A stretch of 23,669 nucleotides of DNA, from NCBI GenBank assembly GCA_934597165.1, contig CAKTQP010000032.1:1-23669 (forward strand). The letters run 5' to 3'. Below the pieces are notes generated by a model. The model was given only the letters and a program-made list of their open reading frames with translations. It had not been told where the DNA came from and searched no databases. Of this stretch, positions 14,586-21,299 are shown one piece after another (positions within the stretch are counted from its first letter, which is position 1; each line of letters begins with the position of its first letter). This DNA is from an uncultured Oscillospiraceae bacterium (GTDB lineage Bacteria > Bacillota > Clostridia > Oscillospirales > Oscillospiraceae). Made by a program: the position numbers and the translations under genes.

Positions 14586-16209
14586 TTAAGGTGCGCTTTT
14601 TCCGGATTTAAACGAGAACGTTGTACTCCTTGGAAGAAAAACACCTTGACAAATCTCGTCTCAAAAAGCCCTGCTCAGCAAATACGCAGCCGAACAGGGA
14701 TTTCGCAATGTTATGTTCTTTGTGGATGACGGATATTCTGGAACAAATTTCAACCGACCCGGTTTTCAGGAGATGATGAAATATGTGGAGGACTACGCTG
14801 TTTCTACCTTGATCGTCAAAGATCTGAGCCGTCTTGGCCGTGAATATTCCTACATGGGTCGCCTTCAGGATTTCATTTTTCCTGCCTACGATGTACGCTT
14901 TATTGCTGTCAACGATGACGTGGACAGTGCCCGCGGAGAGAACGACTTCGCCGTTTTCAAAAATGTGTTCAACGACTACTATGCCAAGGACACCAGCCGA
15001 AAGATTCGAGCTGTTGTGAAAATGCGTGGAGAAGCTGGCGAGCACATTGCCAGCCATCCACCCTTTGGGTATATAAAAGGACCCGGAGGACAAGAAAAAG
15101 TGGATCGTGGACGAAGAAGCTGCGCATATCGTGCGGCGGATCTTTGACTTGTGTATTGCCGGAAAAGGTCCAATGTAGATTGCAAAGCTGCTGACCGCCG
15201 AAAAAGTCCTGACTGTGACCGCATATCACGCAAGGCAGGAGCACAGAACATTGCCGGATGAACCATGTCGATGGAACGGAAACGCCATAGTCAAGATTTT
15301 GGAACGTAGGGAGTACACGGGCTGCACTGTCAATTTCAAGACCTATACGAAATCGCTCAAGTTCAAGAAGCGGATGGAAAATCCCACCGAAAACTGGCGT
15401 ATTTTTGATGACACACAGCCAGCCATTATTGAGCCGGGTCAATGGGAACGGGTACAAGAGCTTCGTTCCAACAAACGGCGCTTGACAAAGCTTGGCAAGA
15501 CCAGCATTTTCTCAGGACTCGTCTATTGTGCAGATTGCGGGGCAAAGCTGTATTTCTGCGCCAGCCGCTCCTATACGGAGTCTCAAAACCATTTTGTCTG
15601 CTCCAACTATAAGAGTAATACCGGCTCCTGCAAGATCCATTATATCCGCGAAGTGACGCTTTACAAGCGAGTGTTGGAATGTATTCAGCGGATGCTGACC
15701 TACGTACAGTTGTTCCGGGATGACTTCATTCATGAAATGCTGCTGCAGGACGAAGCCAGTCGAAAGACTGAGCTTGCGCAGAAGCAAAGTGCCCTGTCTG
15801 CTGCCAAGAAACGCATGGACGAACTGGACAAGATCATTCAACGGCTCTATGAGGATACGGTTCTGGGGCGGCTGAGCGAGGCGAGATATGTCAAACTCTC
15901 GGCACAATATGAAACGGAGCAGACGGAGATTCAGCAGCTCTTGGCGGCACTGGAACAGGAAATCAGCAGAGGTACGGAACAGGTTGCAGATGTCGCCGCT
16001 TTCTCCAGCTTGCAGAAAAGTATTCTAACCTGCAGGAACTGGATGCGGTTACGGTCAACGAGCTGATTCAAAAAATCGTTGTGCACAGCCCGAAAAAAAT
16101 CAACGGCAAGAAGCATGTTACCCTTGAGATATATTTTACTTATGTCGGGACAATTCGGATACCCTTAAAGAAACCGAATGTGTTCGCAGACGCAGAAACC
16201 CCGGCGTGA
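14586..16209 (+). pseudogene. Degenerate large serine recombinase (TnpX/DUF4368-like)
   Basis: The readable parts give a large serine recombinase: 'FFVDDGYSGTNFNRPGFQEMM', LIVKDLSRLGREY, then a recombinase domain, a zinc-ribbon pair (YCADCGAKL and HFVCSNYKSNTGSC), a coiled coil, and VTVNELIQKIVVH near the end. It is broken. The N-terminal catalytic-Ser region (about 14586-14650) is garbled, with an in-frame TGA at 14647. An extra base near 15075-15080 shifts frame before the segment reading KDPEDKKKWIVDEEAAHIV. TAG at 15176 replaces a likely CAG codon. A missing base near 16000 moves the last 67 codons to another frame, ending at TGA 16207. The N-terminal boundary is approximate. These enzymes excise and integrate Clostridia elements; this copy should be inactive. 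Confidence 0.85.
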
Positions 16210-16226
16210 CGAATCGCCACGCCGGG
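16200..16226 (+). terminator. Hairpin at the end of the recombinase pseudogene
   Basis: A 9-bp perfect stem (16200-16208 with 16218-16226) includes the recombinase stop codon. It lacks a T-tract, so it may be a weak terminator or an element-end structure. Confidence 0.35.
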
Positions 16227-16258
16227 ATTTCCCTAAAATGTCTTTACTTCCTTATGCC

Positions 16259-16286
16259 CCTCCCGCGTTGCGCCGGGAGGTTTTTT
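16259..16286 (+). terminator. Intrinsic terminator between recombinase and cas3
   Basis: A 7-bp GC stem (16259-16265 with 16274-16280) is followed by six T. It isolates the CRISPR-Cas locus from transcription coming out of the recombinase remnant. Confidence 0.8.
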
Positions 16287-16331
16287 GTACGAGACAGGAA
16301 AAATAGGGTTCGTACGGCAAATGTGGGATGT

Positions 16332-16386
16332 TTTTGGGACAGTCACTTTGTTATAATTAGAAGAAACGAGAGAAAATGTCCCAAAA
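16332..16386 (+). promoter_or_regulatory. cas3 promoter (extended -10) inside a 10-bp inverted repeat
   Basis: TGTTATAAT (16349-16357) is an extended -10 element with a perfect TATAAT (16352-16357) and no good -35. The predicted start is near 16364, about 50 bases before the cas3 ATG. Perfect inverted arms TTTTGGGACA (16332-16341) and TGTCCCAAAA (16377-16386), 35 bases apart, enclose the -10 and start site. This looks like a two-site operator; the cognate regulator is unknown. Confidence 0.6.
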
Positions 16387-16415
16387 TTACAAGTGAATCA
16401 ATAGGAGATGATGCA

Positions 16416-18572
16416 ATGGATGAAAAATACTATGCCCATCTGTCGGAGGATGGGCGGAAGCAGACAGTGCTGGCGCACCTGCTCTGCACCGCGCTGCTCT
16501 GTGCCCAATTTGCGGCAAAGTTCGGAGAGAAAGCGTTAGGGTATTGGGCAGGTCTGCTCCACGACATTGGGAAGTTCGCCAAAGCGTTCCAAAAACGGCT
16601 TTTTGACGGTGGGAAAAAGGTAGATCACTCCACGGCAGGCGCCTGGGAGAGCAAAGCCTATCTGCCCATATCCCTCTGCATCATGGGACACCACAGCGGC
16701 CTGCCGGACTTAGGAGGGCGGACGGACAAGGGGAAGCCGACATACTTCGGCCGGATGAATAAGGCGAGCAGTGGCAAGCTGGAACCCTATGAGGCCTGGA
16801 AACAGGAGGTGGAGCTGCCCGAAGCGCCCAAGTTGGAGCCGAAGACCGCGTTGGAGCTAGATTTCCTCACCCGGATGCTCTACTCCTGCCTCACCGACGC
16901 CGATTTCCTGGACACGGAGGCGTTCATGTCCAACGGCCAGGTGGAGCGGGGCGGCGGGGAAGCCATCTCTGTGCTGGCGGACAAGCTGGATTGCTACACG
17001 GAAGGCTGGTTCCCGCCCAGCAATGAGCTGAACACCCAGCGCTGTGCCATCCTGCGCCGCTGTATGGAGCAGGGGCAGGACGCTCAGCAGACGCCGGGTC
17101 TGTACACCCTCACCGTCCCCACCGGCGGCGGGAAGACGGTGGCCTCCTTGGCCTTCGCCCTCCACCACGCCAAGACCCACGGCCTGGAGCGGGTCATCTA
17201 CGTCATCCCGTACACCTCCATCATCGAGCAGACGGCAGACCAGTTCCGTAAAATTCTGGGGACGGAGAACGTGTTGGAACACCACTCCGGCGTCACCTAC
17301 GACACCCAGGACGAGGCCACCCCGGAGACCCAGCGGCTGGCCAGAGCCACGGAGAATTGGGATATGCCGGTGGTGGTGACCACAGCGGTGCAGTTCTTCG
17401 AGTCCATCTACAGCAACCGCTCCTCCAAATGCCGGAAGCTCCACAACCTGGCCAAGAGCGTCATCATCTTCGACGAAGCGCAGATGCTGCCCATCCCGTA
17501 CCTGCGCCCCTGCGTCTCCGCCATCGCCCAGCTCATCGGCCACTTCCACGCCACCGCAGTCCTCTGCACCGCTACCCAGCCGGCACTGAACCCGCTGTTC
17601 GCAGAGTTTTTGCCCGGCAGGACCGCTACCGAGCTGTGCCCGGCAGGTACTTGCGACGAGGAGGTGTTCCGCCGCGTCACCTTCCAGACGGAGATAGACA
17701 GGCAGATGAGTTGGGAGGCGGTGGCGGAAATGCTGACCCAGCTGCCCCAGGTGCTCTGCATCGTCAACACCCGCAAGAGCGCCAAAGGGCTGTACGACCT
17801 GTTGGGCGACCAGGAGGACACCTTCCACCTGTCCACCCTCATGACGCCCACCCATCGGCGTGCCGTGTTGGAAGTGGTGCGCGGGCGGCTGAAAGCGGGG
17901 CTGCCCTGTCGGGTGGTCTCCACCTCCCTCATCGAAGCGGGGGTGGACGTGGATTTCCCGACGGTGTTCCGAGAGGTGGCCGGACTGGATTCCATCTTGC
18001 AGGCTGCCGGACGGTGTAACCGGGAGGGGAAATGGGCTGCGCAGGATAGTGTGGTCACGGTGTTCCAGTCGGAGACAGCCATCCCGCCGCTCTTCCGGAT
18101 GAATGTAAGCGCTGGAGAAGAGGTCATAGGTCGCCAAGAAGACATCGCGTCCCAGGCTGCCATCACCGATTACTTCACCGAGCTGCTAGATTTGAAAGGT
18201 GCGCGTGCCCAGGACACCAAAGAGATTTTGGAACAGATCCAGAAGGCACCCCTGCCTTTCCAGACCATCGCAGAGCAATTCAAATTGATCGACAACGACA
18301 GCAAGACCATCTACATCCCCCTGGGAGAAGGGGAAGCCCTGGTGCAGTGTCTCCAGGCCGGCGAGCGTTCCCGGACGCTGTTCCGAAAGTTGGGGCAGTA
18401 CGGCGTCTCTATCTACGAAACGGAGTTCAAAGCGCTGGCAGACGCCGGGGATATCCTCCCGGTGGACGGCGAAACGGGAGAAGACCTGTGGGTGCTGGCC
18501 AACACCGGCTTGTATGATGACTGGACAGGGCTTTCCCTGGAAGCGGAATATGGGAAGGGGGATTTCGTGTAA
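16416..18572 (+). CDS. cas3: CRISPR-associated nuclease/helicase Cas3 (type I-C)
   Basis: The ATG at 16416 follows AGGAG; the frame is open to 16206 without family similarity. The 718-residue protein has an N-terminal HD nuclease domain (LLHDIGK with H49/D50, DHSTAG, MGHHSG). A superfamily 2 helicase follows: Walker A PTGGGKT (235-241), motif II DEAQ (353-356, in place of DEAH), the STSLIEAGVDVDF motif and QAAGRCNREGK (motif VI). Cas3 is recruited by target-bound Cascade and unwinds and degrades DNA in the 3'-5' direction. It has its own promoter and terminator, separate from the Cascade operon, so effector and nuclease levels can be set independently. All key motifs are intact. Confidence 0.96.
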   Translation: MDEKYYAHLSEDGRKQTVLAHLLCTALLCAQFAAKFGEKALGYWAGLLHDIGKFAKAFQKRLFDGGKKVDHSTAGAWESKAYLPISLCIMGHHSGLPDLGGRTDKGKPTYFGRMNKASSGKLEPYEAWKQEVELPEAPKLEPKTALELDFLTRMLYSCLTDADFLDTEAFMSNGQVERGGGEAISVLADKLDCYTEGWFPPSNELNTQRCAILRRCMEQGQDAQQTPGLYTLTVPTGGGKTVASLAFALHHAKTHGLERVIYVIPYTSIIEQTADQFRKILGTENVLEHHSGVTYDTQDEATPETQRLARATENWDMPVVVTTAVQFFESIYSNRSSKCRKLHNLAKSVIIFDEAQMLPIPYLRPCVSAIAQLIGHFHATAVLCTATQPALNPLFAEFLPGRTATELCPAGTCDEEVFRRVTFQTEIDRQMSWEAVAEMLTQLPQVLCIVNTRKSAKGLYDLLGDQEDTFHLSTLMTPTHRRAVLEVVRGRLKAGLPCRVVSTSLIEAGVDVDFPTVFREVAGLDSILQAAGRCNREGKWAAQDSVVTVFQSETAIPPLFRMNVSAGEEVIGRQEDIASQAAITDYFTELLDLKGARAQDTKEILEQIQKAPLPFQTIAEQFKLIDNDSKTIYIPLGEGEALVQCLQAGERSRTLFRKLGQYGVSIYETEFKALADAGDILPVDGETGEDLWVLANTGLYDDWTGLSLEAEYGKGDFV

Positions 18573-18575
18573 TGG

Positions 18576-18607
18576 AAAACCGGGATGTCCTTTGGGGCAT
18601 CCCGGTT
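18576..18607. terminator. Bidirectional terminator after cas3 and for the antisense guide RNA
   Basis: A stem of 10 perfect pairs (18578-18587 with 18598-18607) extends by about three more including one G-U. On the plus strand it closes the cas3 transcript with a weak T-tract. On the minus strand it is followed by TTTT (18579-18576) and would end the crRNA-like RNA. Confidence 0.7.
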
Positions 18608-18678
18608 CCTTTGCAGATTGACACTAGTTCAACTCTATATTTCAACCCACACAGGTCTATCACATACAAGCCTGTGAC
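18576..18678 (-). ncRNA. Stand-alone crRNA-like guide RNA (type I-C repeat-like, CreA/CreR-like)
   Basis: On the minus strand 18678-18639 reads like a type I-C CRISPR repeat. It starts GTC, has a CACAGG/CCTGTG stem, and ends GTGGGTTGAAAT. That end differs at one of 12 bases from GTGGATTGAAAT, the usual type I-C 3' end that makes the crRNA 5' handle. The loop is longer than normal (about 15 bases). A 31-nt spacer-like segment (18638-18608) and a terminator stem follow. A perfect TATAAT box lies 7 bases upstream, so the RNA would begin exactly at the repeat's first G. Spacer positions 1-17 match the site at 18748-18764 except at positions 6 and 12. Cas5c would be expected to process the repeat. 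Function is inferred, but the parts are all visible. Confidence 0.65.
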
Positions 18679-18684
18679 CAAGTC

Positions 18685-18714
18685 ATTATAGCATTGAGAC
18701 ACCTAAAGAAGCAA
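18685..18714 (-). promoter_or_regulatory. Promoter of the crRNA-like RNA
   Basis: On the minus strand TTGCTT (18709-18714) and a perfect TATAAT (18685-18690) are 18 bases apart. The start is predicted at 18678, the first base of the repeat-like sequence. Confidence 0.6.
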
Positions 18715-18747
18715 TCAAAATTATAGATCAGGAACAAAAGAGAAATT

Positions 18748-18767
18748 CACTAATTCAAATCTATGAA
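18748..18767 (-). promoter_or_regulatory. Candidate self-target site of the crRNA-like guide, with TTC PAM
   Basis: On the minus strand TTC (18767-18765, the type I-C PAM) is followed by ATAGATTTGAATTAGTG (18764-18748). This equals spacer positions 1-17 of the crRNA-like RNA except at positions 6 and 12; position 18 also differs and the match then fades. Bases 6, 12 and 18 are flipped out in type I Cascade R-loops and need not pair. The site ends 8 bases before the -35 of the cas5c promoter. Confidence 0.65.
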
Positions 18768-18774
18768 AAAACAG

Positions 18775-18803
18775 TTGACATAGCTGGAAAAGGATGCTAT
18801 CCT
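18775..18803 (+). promoter_or_regulatory. Promoter of the cas5c-cas8c-cas7c-cas4-cas1 operon
   Basis: A perfect TTGACA (18775-18780) and TATCCT (18798-18803) are 17 bases apart. The predicted start near 18810 gives a leader of about 87 bases before the cas5c ATG. Confidence 0.7.
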
Positions 18804-18896
18804 ATGGAAAGAAGATACAAGCCTGGTGCCCAGCCCCACACATGGACAAGCCTGGAACCCAGACACACAATAGAATAAAGAAAGGATGTGAAAACC

Positions 18897-19562
18897 ATGC
18901 CCATTCGATTTCGAACTTGGGGAGACTATGCGTTGATTACACGCCCTGAGATGAAAGTGGAAAAAGTTTCCTATGATATGCTCACCCCATCCGCCGCCCG
19001 CGGCATCTGTGACGCCATCTTCTGGCATCCCGGCCTGCGGTGGGTCATCGACCGCATCATCGTCTGTAACCCCATCCGCTTCACCAGCGTTCGGCGCAAC
19101 GAGGTGAAGGCGGTGGCCAACAGCCGCGCGGCGCGGACGGTGATGGAAGGGCGGGGGAAAGGTCCCCTGTACATCGCCACCCCCAACGAGATCCAGCAGC
19201 GGGCGTCTCTGCTGCTGCGGGACGTGTCCTATGTGATCGAAGCCCACTTTGAAATGACGGATCAAGCGGCGCCTTCGGACAACCCTGGAAAATTCCAGGA
19301 CATTATGACCCGCCGCATCCGCAAGGGCCAAGCCTACCACCAGCCCTACATGGGCTGCCGAGAGTTTCCCGCCCACTTCGCCCCCTGCGAGACCCTGCCG
19401 CCCTGCCCGGAGGAGCTGAAAGGACGGCGGGATCTGGGCTATATGCTCTACGACATGGACTATTCCGACCCCAAAGACATCCGCCCCCTGTTCTTCCGAG
19501 CGGTGCTGGAGGACGGCGTCCTGACCGTACCGCCCAGAGACAGCAAGGAGGTGATCGGATGA
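18897..19562 (+). CDS. cas5c: Cas5c (Cas5d), crRNA-processing Cascade subunit, type I-C
   Basis: The ATG at 18897 gives a start typical of the family (MPIRFRTWGDYALITRPEMK); AAAGGA lies about 11 bases upstream. An in-frame GTG at 18888 is too close to that site. The 221-residue protein has the hallmark stretch RPEMKVEKVSYDMLTPSAARG and a central basic segment. In type I-C systems, which lack Cas6, Cas5c cuts the CRISPR repeat RNA and stays on the 5' handle. The repeat-like element upstream would be a natural substrate. The stop overlaps the cas8c start by 4 bases (ATGA). Confidence 0.95.
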   Translation: MPIRFRTWGDYALITRPEMKVEKVSYDMLTPSAARGICDAIFWHPGLRWVIDRIIVCNPIRFTSVRRNEVKAVANSRAARTVMEGRGKGPLYIATPNEIQQRASLLLRDVSYVIEAHFEMTDQAAPSDNPGKFQDIMTRRIRKGQAYHQPYMGCREFPAHFAPCETLPPCPEELKGRRDLGYMLYDMDYSDPKDIRPLFFRAVLEDGVLTVPPRDSKEVIG

Positions 19563-21298
19563 TCCTCCAAGCCCTCGTCTCCTACTACGAAACCCTGGCC
19601 GTCCGGGGCGAGTTGCCACAGCCTGGTTGGGCGCCGGTGAAGGTGTCCTATGTGCTCAATCTGGATGACCAAGGGGACATTACCACCGTAGTTTGCATCA
19701 AAGAAGAGGTGACACGGGGGAAGAAGAAGGCGCTGGTACCCCAAACCATCCAGCTGCCTGCCCCGGTCAAGCGCACTGTAGGCGTGACCGCCAACTTCCT
19801 CTGCGACAACTCCAGCTACATCCTGGGCGCGGACAAAAAGGGCAAACCCAAGCGCTCCCTGGAGTGCTTTCAAGCCTGTAAGACCCTCCACGAGACCTTA
19901 TTGGTCTCGGTGGAGGAGCCGGCAGCCCGGGCGCTGTTGTCCTTCTTTGAACATTGGCAGCCGGAAAAATTGACGGAACACCCGGCCTTTGCCCATCAGG
20001 ATATGGAGGATGTTTTGGCCAGCGCCAACCTGATCTTCCGCTACCGTGGACGCTACCTCCATGAGATCCCCGCCATCCGGCAGGCGTGGCAGGACTATTA
20101 TAACAACAGCCAGGACGGCCAGCAGTTCCCCTGCCTGGTAACCGGCCAAATGGCGCCTGTAGCGCAGCTCCACCCCAGCATCAAAGGCATCTATGGCGCC
20201 CAGTCCAGCGGCGCTTCCCTGGTCTCCTTCAACGCCCCGGCCTTCTGTTCCTATGACCGGGAGCAGGGCCTCAACGCCCCCACCAGCCAGTACGCCGCCT
20301 TCGCCTACGGCGCAGCCCTGAACCACCTCATCGCCACCCAGAACACCCGGGTCGGTGACGTCACCCTGCTGTTCTGGGCAGAGAGCGGCGAGGAAGCATA
20401 TGCAGATGCGCTGAAACGATTTGGTTTTGGGGGCGGGGATGAGGAGGACCAATATAAGGAAGAAGATTTGAAGGGGCTGATGGAGTCCCTAGCGGAAGGG
20501 GCGGACGTGGAATGGGACGGAACCCGCATCGACCCCAATATGACCTTCTACATCCTGGGCATCTCCCCCAATGCGGCACGGCTGTCCGTGCGCTTCTTCC
20601 TGCGCAACAGCTTTGGCCAGTTCATCCGCAACGTGAAAGCCCACTATGACCGGTTGGAGATTACCGAAGCTGGCTCTAAATCTTTTAGTCACGTCCCTGT
20701 GTGGAGGATGCTGAAAGAGACGGTCAACCCCAATTCCAGGGAGAAAAAGCCTGCCGCCGACATGGCCGGAGACACCCTGCGCGCCATCTTGACCAACACC
20801 CCGTACCCTGCCACCCTGCTCAACGGCGTGACCCTGCGCATCCGAGCAGACCAGGAGATGAACCGCACCAGAGCGGCCATTTTGAAGGCGTATTATCTGA
20901 AAAATAGAAACCCATTTGTACCAGAGGAGGTTTTAACTGTGTCCCTGAATCCTGATTCCAACAATGAAGCTTATATCCTGGGCAGGATGTTCTCCGTGTT
21001 GGAGGCCATCCAGTCGGATGCCACCCCCAGCATCAACGCCACCATCCGTGACAAATACTTCAGCTCCGCTTCCGCCACCCCCGGCGTGGTCTTTCCCACC
21101 CTTGTGAACTTGGCGCAGAAACACCTGAGAAAATTGGACGAGGGGAAGAAAATCTTCTACGACAAGCAGCTGACGGAGCTGATGTCCAAGCTGGGCGAGA
21201 CCTACCCCAAACGGATGAACCTGCCCCAGCAGGGGTCGTTCCAGCTGGGATACTATCACCAGACCCAGTACCGCTTTACCAAGAAGGAGGACAAATAA
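19559..21298 (+). CDS. cas8c: Cas8c (Csd1), large subunit of type I-C Cascade
   Basis: The 579-residue protein belongs to the Csd1 family, recognised by its start (MILQALVSYYETL), the 'LVPQTIQLPAPVKRTVGVTA' and FLCDNSSYILG segments, CLVTGQ, and the conserved 'NATIRDKYFSSASATPGVVF' near the C-terminus. It recognises the PAM and stabilises the R-loop in Cascade. It overlaps cas5c by 4 bases and is followed 1 base later by cas7c. The C-terminal part is probably also made separately as Cas11c from an internal GTG (see separate entry). Confidence 0.95.
   Translation: MILQALVSYYETLAVRGELPQPGWAPVKVSYVLNLDDQGDITTVVCIKEEVTRGKKKALVPQTIQLPAPVKRTVGVTANFLCDNSSYILGADKKGKPKRSLECFQACKTLHETLLVSVEEPAARALLSFFEHWQPEKLTEHPAFAHQDMEDVLASANLIFRYRGRYLHEIPAIRQAWQDYYNNSQDGQQFPCLVTGQMAPVAQLHPSIKGIYGAQSSGASLVSFNAPAFCSYDREQGLNAPTSQYAAFAYGAALNHLIATQNTRVGDVTLLFWAESGEEAYADALKRFGFGGGDEEDQYKEEDLKGLMESLAEGADVEWDGTRIDPNMTFYILGISPNAARLSVRFFLRNSFGQFIRNVKAHYDRLEITEAGSKSFSHVPVWRMLKETVNPNSREKKPAADMAGDTLRAILTNTPYPATLLNGVTLRIRADQEMNRTRAAILKAYYLKNRNPFVPEEVLTVSLNPDSNNEAYILGRMFSVLEAIQSDATPSINATIRDKYFSSASATPGVVFPTLVNLAQKHLRKLDEGKKIFYDKQLTELMSKLGETYPKRMNLPQQGSFQLGYYHQTQYRFTKKEDK
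20939..21298 (+). CDS. cas11c: Cas11c small subunit, internal translation product of cas8c
   Basis: Within cas8c, AGAGGAGG (20923-20930) lies 8 bases before an in-frame GTG at 20939 (codon 461 of cas8c). A start here gives a 119-residue protein beginning MSLNPDSNNEAYILGRMF and ending with the Cas8c C-terminus. Independent translation of Cas11 from the cas8 gene is established for type I-C systems, and Cas11c there has about this size and region. A strong internal ribosome site in a coding stretch supports the same here. Cas11 forms the belly filament of Cascade. Confidence 0.8.
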   Translation: MSLNPDSNNEAYILGRMFSVLEAIQSDATPSINATIRDKYFSSASATPGVVFPTLVNLAQKHLRKLDEGKKIFYDKQLTELMSKLGETYPKRMNLPQQGSFQLGYYHQTQYRFTKKEDK

Positions 21299-21299
21299 G

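Larger units (their letters stand above)
18666..18862 (+). repeat. Three direct copies of a 17-mer in the cas3-cas5c gap
   Basis: Copies at 18666-18682, 18817-18833 and 18846-18862 share ACAAGCCTG followed by a variable pair, then CC and AG (consensus ACAAGCCTGGTRCCCAG). The first overlaps the stem of the repeat-like guide; the other two lie in the predicted cas5c leader. They may be degenerate copies of part of that element or a binding site. Confidence 0.5.
18573..18896. other. cas3-cas5c intergenic regulatory region
   Basis: This 324-base AT-rich gap is long for a type I-C locus, whose cas genes are usually tightly packed. It holds a bidirectional terminator, an antisense crRNA-like gene with its own promoter, a self-target site, the cas5c operon promoter, and three 17-mer repeats. 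A 24-codon frame at 18804-18878 (MERRYK...) is also present, but it starts too close to the promoter to be sure. Confidence 0.6.

Noticed and set aside
16206..16415. Longer cas3 start and the same upstream extension pattern for mobA (from 1819) and plsC (to 9809).
   Set aside because: The extensions have no ribosome site or family similarity and run through promoters, hairpins or neighbouring genes.
18773..18783. Second similarity between the guide spacer (AGTTGAACTAG) and the -35 region (AGTTGACATAG).
   Set aside because: It would leave the seed positions unpaired and has AAA instead of a TTC PAM. The TTC-flanked site at 18748-18764 is far better.
18573..18896. Remnant of a complete CRISPR array between cas3 and cas5c.
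   Set aside because: Only one repeat-like unit with a spacer is present. The further 17-mer copies lack the handle and do not show regular spacing.
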